A stretch of 5,174 nt of DNA from UBA6921 sp031370545. Its GTDB lineage: Bacteria; Pseudomonadota; Gammaproteobacteria; SG8-11. The notes beneath the pieces are model-generated. The model was not told the DNA's origin. It did not search any database and saw only the letters and a list, made by a program, of their open reading frames with translations. The stretch lies in contig JANMQQ010000481.1 of the NCBI GenBank assembly GCA_031370545.1, positions 1 to 5,174 on the forward strand. Reading direction: 5' to 3'. The stretch's first letter is position 1; each line of letters starts with the position of its first letter. Both the position numbers and the translations under genes were made by a program. This document shows positions 1 through 5,174 of this stretch, in pieces.

Positions 1-921
1 CGAATAATCCAGCGGGCTGCGATAGTGGCTTGCCAAAATAAAAAAGCGCACCACCTCCGGATCGTAAACCTTCAACACTTCCCGCACCGTGAAAAAATTG
101 CCCAGCGACTTCGACATTTTTTCTTCGTTGATGCGCACGAAACCGTTGTGCATCCACACGTTGACAAATTGGCAACCTGTGGCGCCTTCGCTTTGGGCGA
201 TTTCATTTTCGTGATGCGGAAATTGCAAATCCATGCCCCCGCCGTGCAAGTCGAAGTGATTACCCAGGCATTTCGTTGCCATTGCGGAACATTCGATATG
301 CCAGCCGGGGCGGCCTTTGCCCCACGGTGAATCCCAGCTCGGTTCGCCGGGCTTGGCCGCTTTCCACAACACGAAATCGAGCGGATCATCCTTGGCTTCG
401 TCGACTTCGACGCGCGCGCCCGAGCGCAAATCTTCGGTGTGCTTGCCGGATAATTTTCCGTAGCCGGTAAATTTGCTCACGTCGAAATACACGTCGTTGT
501 TCTTCGCCGGGTACGCGTGCCCGTTCTTGACTAATGTTTCGATCATCGCAACGATCTCGCCGATGTAGCCGGTCGCGCGCGGTTCCTGATCCGGCGGCAA
601 CACGCCCAGCGCCTGCGCATCGTTGTTCATCTCGTCGATAAAGCGCTGGGTGAGCGTGGTATACGCTTCGCCGTTTTCATGCGCACGCTTGATGATCTTG
701 TCGTCGATGTCGGTGATGTTACGCACGTAGGTCACGTGCCGGTCGCCGTAAATTTTGCGCAGGTAGCGCGCGACCACGTCGTACACAATCATCACGCGTG
801 CATGACCGATGTGACATAAATCGTAAATCGTCATGCCGCACACGTACAGGCGCACGTTGTTGTTATCGATCGGCGTGAACAGTTCTTTTTTGCGCGTGAG
901 AGTGTTGTGAATGTGCAGCAT
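1..921 (-). CDS. cysS: Cysteinyl-tRNA synthetase (CysRS), N-terminal 307 residues, 3' end outside window
   Basis: This cytoplasmic class-I aminoacyl-tRNA synthetase activates cysteine with ATP and charges tRNA-Cys. I translated it by hand from an ATG at 919-921; the frame stays open to base 1. The catalytic Rossmann domain shows the class-I HIGH signature at residues 37-40 (YDLCHIGHAR context) and KMSKS at 268-272. The four zinc ligands known from E. coli CysRS are recognisable: C28 in YVCGMT, C211 in WHIECSAM, and H236 and E240 in PHHENE. The conserved stretches NITDIDDKII and DFVLWK are also present. Family members are about 460 residues, so roughly the last third (the end of the stem-contact region and the anticodon-binding domain) is missing only because the window ends. 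A purine-rich AGGGGGAG lies upstream of the ATG and supports this start. The next gene upstream on the same strand is the Cfa-like methyltransferase, 79 nt away. No damage or unusual residue is visible. Family assignment is effectively certain. Confidence 0.98.
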   Translation of the reverse strand, partial: MLHIHNTLTRKKELFTPIDNNNVRLYVCGMTIYDLCHIGHARVMIVYDVVARYLRKIYGDRHVTYVRNITDIDDKIIKRAHENGEAYTTLTQRFIDEMNNDAQALGVLPPDQEPRATGYIGEIVAMIETLVKNGHAYPAKNNDVYFDVSKFTGYGKLSGKHTEDLRSGARVEVDEAKDDPLDFVLWKAAKPGEPSWDSPWGKGRPGWHIECSAMATKCLGNHFDLHGGGMDLQFPHHENEIAQSEGATGCQFVNVWMHNGFVRINEEKMSKSLGNFFTVREVLKVYDPEVVRFFILASHYRSPLDYS

Positions 922-932
922 TGAAAGCAAGA

Positions 933-940
933 CTCCCCCT
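933..940 (-). promoter_or_regulatory. Shine-Dalgarno sequence of cysS
   Basis: Read on the minus strand this is AGGGGGAG, followed by 11 nt and then the ATG of cysS. The spacing is slightly long, but the purine run is strong and is the only good match near the start. It fixes the start codon at 919-921, which agrees with zinc ligand C28 falling at the same residue number as in E. coli CysRS. Confidence 0.65.
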
Positions 941-949
941 GAATCAAAT

Positions 950-981
950 GAAAACGTTTTCTCTCCCTTGAGGGGCGGAGA
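950..981. other. Palindrome plus imperfect hairpin between the Cfa-like gene and cysS; possible weak terminator or regulatory site
   Basis: Two adjacent symmetric elements fill the middle of the 79-nt gap. GAAAACGTTTTC at 950-961 is a perfect 12-bp palindrome. TCTCC at 962-966 pairs with GGAGA at 977-981 across a 10-nt loop; the alternative inner pairing is CCC / TTGA / GGG at 965-974. On the plus strand the hairpin is followed by five T residues (983-987), which is terminator-like, but no plus-strand gene ends here. On the minus strand, the direction of the flanking genes, the hairpin is followed only by AAAACGTTTT, so it would be a poor intrinsic terminator for the methyltransferase gene. 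I saw no convincing -35/-10 pair for cysS in the gap. The function is unassigned. Confidence 0.3.
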
Positions 982-1000
982 ATTTTTCGACCCGGTAAGC

Positions 1001-2167
1001 TTAACTCCGCACGGGCCGTTGCAGAACTACCCGGTACGCATCCATCCCGCGACTGTCAAAAGCGTAGGCCGAGCCCCACAAATAAAGTCGGAAGCGACGG
1101 TAGATCATTTCACCCCAACGGTCGATGATTTTATCCCGGGCGGCTTCCAGATTCTCAGCCCAGGCCTTGCAGGTGAGAAAATAGCTGTGGCGGTCATTAT
1201 AACTCGCCAATATTTCAAGCTCGGAGCTGGCGACTGCAGCGAGGAATTCATGCAGGCAAAAATAGGAATGGTCGCCCGGGAAAATATAGCGGGCCACGAA
1301 ACTGGGCTTGTCATACTTCATGCGGAACGCGCTGGCATCCAGGTACACGTGTCCACCCGGTTTCAGTAATTGCAGAAGCTGCTGGAGCACGCGCGGATAA
1401 TCCGGAAGATGTTCCATCACGCCCAGAATGACGATGGCGTCGTAGGGTTCGGGAGCTGCGTATTCCAAAAAGTTTTTATTCAATACCTGGCACGGCAGTT
1501 GTTGCCGGTGTATCAAGTCCTGAATGAATTCTTCCGAGTTGCGCGAGATAGTCAGCGACGTCACTGCGATGCCGCGCCGCCCGGCATGCTCGGTGAAACT
1601 GCCCCAGCCGCCGCCGACATCCAGCACGCGGCTGCCCGGTTTCAGCTTGCACGCGTCAAGCACAAAATCCAGCTTGCGGCGCTGCGCTGTTTCGAGCGCT
1701 TCGTTGTCATGCTCGAACACCGCCTGCGAATAACAGCGGCTGCGGTCCATGAAGGTAAGATAAAACTCGTTGCCCAGATCGTAATGAGCGGCGATCGCCT
1801 GCTGGTCCGAGCGCACCCGGCCGATCACCCACGGCGCCATGCGTTCCCACAGCGCGGCCAGTGAAGGCCGGTCGCGCAACACGGCGCGAAAGCTGGCGGC
1901 CTGCAGCATATCGCCGGTGAAATCCAGGCTGCCGTCCATGTAAGCTTCGCAAATCTTGAGCTCATCGAAGCGACTGAGCGCGGCCAATCCATTGCGGTCT
2001 TTTACCGTGACTTTAAACGCAGGCTCGCCTGCTCCGAAGCGATAGATGTGATCGGCTCCCAGCCGAATCTCAAAAGGTGTTTCAATCCGGTTGGCCAGCC
2101 GTTTCCGGATCAGCTGAAATATTCCGTCATCGAGCCGAATTCCTGAAGCTTGAGCGGATTGATCCAT
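1001..2167 (-). CDS. Cyclopropane-fatty-acyl-phospholipid synthase family SAM-dependent methyltransferase
   Basis: The product is 388 residues, close to E. coli Cfa (382), ending in TAA. Characterised family members transfer the SAM methyl group onto the double bond of unsaturated acyl chains in membrane phospholipids. An N-terminal lipid-interacting domain covers about residues 1-115 and includes the family motif EAYMDG (74-79). The catalytic domain begins at HYDLGN (128-133). SAM motif I is VLDVGGGWG (181-189), and the post-motif acidic/hydrophobic strand ends in VMEHLP (250-255). The C-terminal part keeps YIFPG (294-298) and RLYLWGSAYAF (360-370). Against the E. coli bicarbonate site (C139, E239, H266, Y317), E252 and Y362 are kept, but the Cys position (YSCAY motif) is Q148 and the His position (LHTIG motif) is D277. 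Plain cyclopropanation is therefore uncertain; it may act on another acyl substrate or make a methyl-branched product. No signal peptide or membrane span is seen, which fits a peripheral membrane enzyme. The ATG at 2165-2167 has a well-placed GAGGAA. Family is secure; exact reaction is not, so I leave the symbol blank (cfa-like). Confidence 0.9.
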   Translation of the reverse strand: MDQSAQASGIRLDDGIFQLIRKRLANRIETPFEIRLGADHIYRFGAGEPAFKVTVKDRNGLAALSRFDELKICEAYMDGSLDFTGDMLQAASFRAVLRDRPSLAALWERMAPWVIGRVRSDQQAIAAHYDLGNEFYLTFMDRSRCYSQAVFEHDNEALETAQRRKLDFVLDACKLKPGSRVLDVGGGWGSFTEHAGRRGIAVTSLTISRNSEEFIQDLIHRQQLPCQVLNKNFLEYAAPEPYDAIVILGVMEHLPDYPRVLQQLLQLLKPGGHVYLDASAFRMKYDKPSFVARYIFPGDHSYFCLHEFLAAVASSELEILASYNDRHSYFLTCKAWAENLEAARDKIIDRWGEMIYRRFRLYLWGSAYAFDSRGMDAYRVVLQRPVRS

Positions 2168-2173
2168 TGACCG

Positions 2174-2179
2174 TTCCTC
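2174..2179 (-). promoter_or_regulatory. Shine-Dalgarno sequence of the Cfa-like gene
   Basis: The minus strand reads GAGGAA, then 6 nt, then the ATG at 2165-2167. This is a strong match at good spacing and supports the chosen start. An A/T-rich stretch (seven T residues on the minus strand, 2184-2190) lies just upstream. No convincing -35/-10 pair or intrinsic terminator was found in the rest of the 136-nt gap to uvrB, so whether this gene has its own promoter or depends on read-through from uvrB cannot be settled by eye. Confidence 0.65.
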
Positions 2180-2303
2180 GCATAAAAAAATTGTCGAAAC
2201 CCAGCGCCTGCGCTAATAATGCGTCGTTAGTTTTAGCGCGCGTTCGCTCCCAACAGTGTCTTTAATATCACCGCTGGATAAAATGCTCTGTGCTTTACAA
2301 CAC

Positions 2304-4316
2304 TCACACCTTCAACTCCATACTTGATGCGCGCAGATGCTTGATCTGGTCACGCGCGCGGGCGGCCTCTTCGAACTCCAGGTTTTGTGCATGTTTGTAC
2401 ATCTGCTGTTCAAGCTTCTTGAGTTTCTGCGCGAGCTTGCGCGGATCGGTCACGGCGTATTCGAGCATTTCTTCCGCGACCTTGGCGTATTGCTTGGCCG
2501 AACCCGGCGCTCCCGGATACGCGCTTTCCATGATGTCGTGCACTTTCTTGATGATGCTGCGCGGCGTGATGCCGTGCTCGGTGTTGAAGCTCACTTGTTT
2601 GCTGCGCCTCCGGTCGGTTTCGTCGATGGCGCGCTGCATCGAGCCGGTGATGCGGTCCGCGTACAAAATCGCGCGGCCGTTGAGGTGGCGCGCGGCGCGG
2701 CCGATGGTTTGAATCAGCGAGCGTTCTGAGCGTAAAAAGCCTTCTTTGTCGGCATCCAGAATGGCGACCAGCGATACTTCGGGAATATCCAAACCCTCGC
2801 GCAACAGGTTAATGCCCACCAGCACGTCGAAGATGCCCAGACGCAAGTCGCGCAGAATTTCCACGCGCTCAACGGTGTCGATGTCGGAGTGCATGTAGCG
2901 CACCTTGACACCATGATCGCCGATGTAATCGGTCAAGTCCTCGGCCATGCGCTTGGTTAATGTCGTGACCAGCACCCGTTCGCCGAGCAATGTGCGTTTG
3001 CGGATCTCCGACAGCAAGTCGTCGACCTGCGTGAGCGCCGGGCGGATTTCAATGACCGGGTCGATCAAGCCGGTCGGCCGCACCACCTGCTCCACCACCG
3101 CGCCGGAATGTTCGCGTTCGTAGTCCGCCGGAGTCGCCGACACGAAAATGGTTTGTGGAATCAGGCGCTCGAACTCCTCGAATTTCAGCGGGCGATTGTC
3201 CAATGCCGACGGCAAACGGAAGCCGTATTCCACCAGCGTTTCCTTGCGCGAGCGGTCGGCGCGATACATGGCGCCCAGTTGCGGCACCGTCGCATGACTT
3301 TCGTCGATCACCAGCAGCGCGTCGCGCGGCAGGTAGTCCATCAACGTCGGCGGCGGCTCGCCCGCCGCACGTCGGGACAGATAACGCGAATAATTTTCGA
3401 TGCCGGAGCAGTAACCCAGCTCCACCATCATCTCGATGTCAAAACGTGTGCGCTGCTCCAAGCGTTGCGCTTCGACCAGCTTGTTGGCCGCGTACAGGTG
3501 TTCAAGCCGCTCGCGCAACTCCTGCTTGATATGGTCAATGGCGTCGAGCACCGTTTGGCGCGGCGTGACGTAATGATTTTCCGGGAATACGGTATAGCGC
3601 GGCACCACGTTGACAATTTCTCCGGTCAGCGGATCGAATACGCTGAGCTTGACGATTTCCTCGTCAAACAATTCGACGCGCAGCGCTTCGCTGTCGGATT
3701 CCGCGGGATACACGTCGATAACATCGCCGCGCACCCGAAAGGTGCCACGTCGCAACTCCACATCGTTGCGCTGGTATTGCATATCGGTGAGGCGGCGCAA
3801 CAACGCGCGCTGGTCCAGCAGATCACCGCGCGTGAGATGCAACACCATGTCCAGGTAGGAACGCGGATCGCCCAAACCGTAGATCGCCGACACGGTGGCG
3901 ACGATGATGCTGTCGCGCCGCTCCAGCAACGACTTGGTCGCCGACAAACGCATCTGCTCGATGTGTTCGTTGATTGAGGAGTCTTTGTCGATGAAGGTAT
4001 CGGTCGACGGCACATAGGCTTCAGGCTGGTAGTAGTCGTAATACGACACGAAATATTGCACCGAGTTCTTGGGGAAAAACTCGCGCATCTCGCCGTACAG
4101 TTGTGCGGCCAGGGTTTTGTTGTGCGCCAAAATTATCGTCGGGCGCTGTAAATCCTGAATCACGTTGGCAATGGTGAAAGTTTTGCCGGACCCGGTAACG
4201 CCCAACAGAGTCTGGTATTGCATCCCGGCGCGCAGATTATCGAGTAATCCGTGGATCGCCTGGGGTTGGTCACCGGCCGGTTCGAAGCCAGCGGCAAGTG
4301 CGAAGTTTTTGCTCAT
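2304..4316 (-). CDS. uvrB: UvrABC nucleotide excision repair system subunit UvrB
   Basis: The 670-residue product matches the E. coli protein (673) almost end to end. UvrB takes over damaged DNA from UvrA, verifies the lesion by threading a strand behind its beta-hairpin, and recruits UvrC for dual incision in the cytoplasm. Visible motifs: Walker A GVTGSGKT (39-46); the tyrosine-rich beta-hairpin SYYDYYQPEAYVPSTD (91-106, with Y92, Y93, Y95 and Y96 in the damage-probing positions); Walker B LLVIDESH (334-341); helicase motif III-like FVSATP (391-396); motif V-like LREGLDIPEVS (505-515); motif VI QTIGRAAR (536-543). A C-terminal UVR domain that contacts UvrC occupies about 630-662 (KKLEQQMYKHAQNLEFEEAA region). 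All catalytic residues are present. The N-terminus MSKNFALAAGFEPAGDQPQAI-type sequence aligns with E. coli, so the ATG at 4314-4316 is right even though no clear Shine-Dalgarno precedes it. No CTGT-N8-ACAG LexA box is visible in the 98 nt upstream. It is divergent from the aminotransferase gene. Confidence 0.99.
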   Translation of the reverse strand: MSKNFALAAGFEPAGDQPQAIHGLLDNLRAGMQYQTLLGVTGSGKTFTIANVIQDLQRPTIILAHNKTLAAQLYGEMREFFPKNSVQYFVSYYDYYQPEAYVPSTDTFIDKDSSINEHIEQMRLSATKSLLERRDSIIVATVSAIYGLGDPRSYLDMVLHLTRGDLLDQRALLRRLTDMQYQRNDVELRRGTFRVRGDVIDVYPAESDSEALRVELFDEEIVKLSVFDPLTGEIVNVVPRYTVFPENHYVTPRQTVLDAIDHIKQELRERLEHLYAANKLVEAQRLEQRTRFDIEMMVELGYCSGIENYSRYLSRRAAGEPPPTLMDYLPRDALLVIDESHATVPQLGAMYRADRSRKETLVEYGFRLPSALDNRPLKFEEFERLIPQTIFVSATPADYEREHSGAVVEQVVRPTGLIDPVIEIRPALTQVDDLLSEIRKRTLLGERVLVTTLTKRMAEDLTDYIGDHGVKVRYMHSDIDTVERVEILRDLRLGIFDVLVGINLLREGLDIPEVSLVAILDADKEGFLRSERSLIQTIGRAARHLNGRAILYADRITGSMQRAIDETDRRRSKQVSFNTEHGITPRSIIKKVHDIMESAYPGAPGSAKQYAKVAEEMLEYAVTDPRKLAQKLKKLEQQMYKHAQNLEFEEAARARDQIKHLRASSMELKV

Positions 4317-4414
4317 CGGGATTTTGGTCTAATGGAGTTTCCGGTAATATTACACGCCTTTGCCGTCGGTGCGTGTCGCGTCCGATGAGGCCTTATCCGG
4401 TGAGGACTTTCTGC
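4317..4414. promoter_or_regulatory. Divergent intergenic region between uvrB and the aminotransferase gene
   Basis: These 98 nt must hold start signals for both uvrB (leftward) and the aminotransferase (rightward) unless a promoter lies inside a gene. The A/T-rich palindrome TAATATTA at 4345-4352 can be read as a -10-like TAATAT on either strand. The -35 positions 16-18 bp away do not resemble TTGACA in either direction, so this is only a candidate. Beside it is an inverted repeat with perfect 6-bp arms, ACACGC (4352-4357) and GCGTGT (4371-4376), separated by 13 nt. It could be an operator or a 5'-leader stem of the aminotransferase message. No LexA-type CTGT/ACAG dyad is present. Confidence 0.4.
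4402..4406 (+). promoter_or_regulatory. Shine-Dalgarno sequence favouring a TTG start for the aminotransferase
   Basis: GAGGA lies 8 nt before TTG 4415-4417. The two in-frame alternatives upstream, ATG at 4385 and GTG at 4400, have no comparable purine motif at the right distance, and the GTG itself overlaps this GAGGA. The site therefore decides the start in favour of TTG. Confidence 0.6.
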
Positions 4415-5174
4415 TTGGACATACAGCTTTCACAGCGCGTGCAACGCATCAAACCGTCGCCGACTTTAGCCGTCACCGCGCGCGCGCAAGAACTGAAACA
4501 ACAGGGCAGGGACATCATCGGCCTGGGCGCGGGCGAACCCGATTTCGATACACCCGATCACATCAAAGACGCCGCTATTAAAGCGATTCGTGATGGCTTC
4601 ACCAAATACACCGCAGTCGACGGCACGCTGGAATTAAAAACTGCCATCGTCAACAAATTCGCGCGTGAAAATAAACTCAATTACAAGCTCAACCAGGTGT
4701 TGGTGTCGTGCGGCGGCAAACAGAGCTTTTTTAATCTCGCGCAGGCGTTGTTGAATCCGGGCGATGAAGTCATCATCCCGGCGCCCTATTGGGTGTCGTA
4801 CCCCGACATGGTGTTGCTGGCGGATGGTGTGCCGGTGATCATTTCAGCGGGCGTGGAGCAGGGTTTCAAAATCACGCCGGAGCAGCTGGCGCGCGCCATC
4901 ACTAAGAAGACGCGCCTGTTCGTGCTCAACAGTCCATCAAATCCTACCGGTGCGGCATATTCGCGCGCCGAGCTGTTGCGGCTTGGCGAGGTTTTGAACC
5001 AACATCCGCACGTGCTGATCGCGACCGACGATATGTACGAGCACATCCTGTGGACCCCGGAACCATTCGTGAATATTCTCAACACCTGCCCCGATCTGTA
5101 CGACCGGGCCATCGTGCTAAACGGTGTGTCGAAGGCGTATTCGATGACCGGCTGGCGCATCGGCTATGCCGCAG
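4415..5174 (+). CDS. Class-I pyridoxal-phosphate-dependent aminotransferase (aspartate aminotransferase type), N-terminal 253 residues
   Basis: The enzyme is expected to transfer an amino group between aspartate (possibly also aromatic amino acids or prephenate) and 2-oxoglutarate in the cytoplasm. The translated frame is open to the right edge; homologues are about 390-400 residues, so about a third is outside. Visible motifs: RIKPSPTLAVTARA (11-24), which carries the N-terminal Lys of the bacterial subgroup, K13; GAGEPDFDTP (38-47); GGKQSFFN (100-107); PYWVSYP with the PLP-stacking W126 (124-130); NSPSNPTG (172-179); ATDDMYEH with D205 for the pyridine nitrogen and Y208 (203-210); and the Schiff-base lysine K240 in SKAYSMTGWRIGY (239-251). 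This pattern closely resembles Thermus aspartate aminotransferase and the AspC/AatA proteins of proteobacteria. I prefer TTG at 4415, since GAGGA precedes it and the residue after it gives the family-typical start DIQLSQRVQRIKPS. An in-frame ATG at 4385 would add ten residues. Family is certain; substrate range cannot be read from this part. Confidence 0.95.
   Translation, partial: MDIQLSQRVQRIKPSPTLAVTARAQELKQQGRDIIGLGAGEPDFDTPDHIKDAAIKAIRDGFTKYTAVDGTLELKTAIVNKFARENKLNYKLNQVLVSCGGKQSFFNLAQALLNPGDEVIIPAPYWVSYPDMVLLADGVPVIISAGVEQGFKITPEQLARAITKKTRLFVLNSPSNPTGAAYSRAELLRLGEVLNQHPHVLIATDDMYEHILWTPEPFVNILNTCPDLYDRAIVLNGVSKAYSMTGWRIGYAA

Noticed and set aside
911..1864. Plus-strand open frames of 152 and 164 codons opposite the Cfa-like gene
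   Set aside because: They overlap the real gene on the opposite strand, show no family resemblance, and are explained by codon bias.
2203..2214. AGCGC-CT-GCGCT inverted repeat upstream of the Cfa-like gene as a terminator of uvrB
   Set aside because: The stem is only 4-5 bp with almost no loop, and the T run on the minus strand is separated from it by more than ten bases, so it does not fit an intrinsic terminator.
3108..3977. A 289-codon open frame on the plus strand inside uvrB
   Set aside because: It lies entirely antisense to highly conserved uvrB sequence. Its translation is rich in Arg, His, Gln and Val with no recognisable domain, as expected for a mirror frame of a GC-rich gene.
4360..4581. 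A 73-codon plus-strand frame starting in the divergent region
   Set aside because: It overlaps the aminotransferase start in another frame and becomes Arg/Thr-rich low-complexity sequence. It has no good ribosome site and no similarity I recognise.
4786..5160. A 124-codon minus-strand frame inside the aminotransferase
   Set aside because: It is antisense to unmistakable PLP-enzyme motifs, including the NSPSNPTG region, and has no domain of its own.
1..5174. Mobile element, CRISPR array, tRNA/rRNA, toxin-antitoxin or defence system
   Set aside because: I looked for repeats, transposase-like or short paired genes and cloverleaf-like sequence. Nearly all bases are accounted for by four ordinary genes, and the gaps (79, 136 and 98 nt) are too short and show no such structure.

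Overview
The window holds four protein-coding genes, two of them cut by the window ends, and almost no other sequence. The base composition is moderately GC-rich. All four proteins look like those of a proteobacterium. A divergent uvrB / class-I aminotransferase pair with this N-terminal aminotransferase sequence recalls Betaproteobacteria or a close gammaproteobacterial relative. That placement is from memory of families and gene order, not from a search.

Layout, left to right: (1) 1-921, minus strand, the first 307 residues of cysteinyl-tRNA synthetase (cysS), whose C-terminus lies off the left edge. (2) A 79-nt gap with an imperfect hairpin and a 12-bp palindrome. (3) 1001-2167, minus strand, a full-length cyclopropane-fatty-acid-synthase-family methyltransferase. 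Its SAM fold is intact, but two of the four canonical bicarbonate-site residues appear to be replaced. (4) A 136-nt gap. (5) 2304-4316, minus strand, complete uvrB, the damage-recognition helicase-like subunit of nucleotide excision repair. (6) A 98-nt divergent intergenic region. (7) 4415-5174, plus strand, the first 253 residues of a PLP-dependent class-I aspartate-type aminotransferase, probably starting at TTG and running off the right edge.

The three minus-strand genes point the same way (uvrB, then the methyltransferase, then cysS). The gaps of 136 and 79 nt and the unrelated functions (DNA repair, lipid modification, translation) argue against a tightly coupled functional operon, although read-through is possible. 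The aminotransferase is transcribed away from uvrB, so the 98-nt region should carry start signals for both.

This is ordinary chromosomal, mostly housekeeping sequence. I saw no mobile element, CRISPR array, tRNA, rRNA, toxin-antitoxin pair or defence system. The most interesting item is the non-canonical active site of the Cfa-like methyltransferase, which leaves its reaction uncertain.
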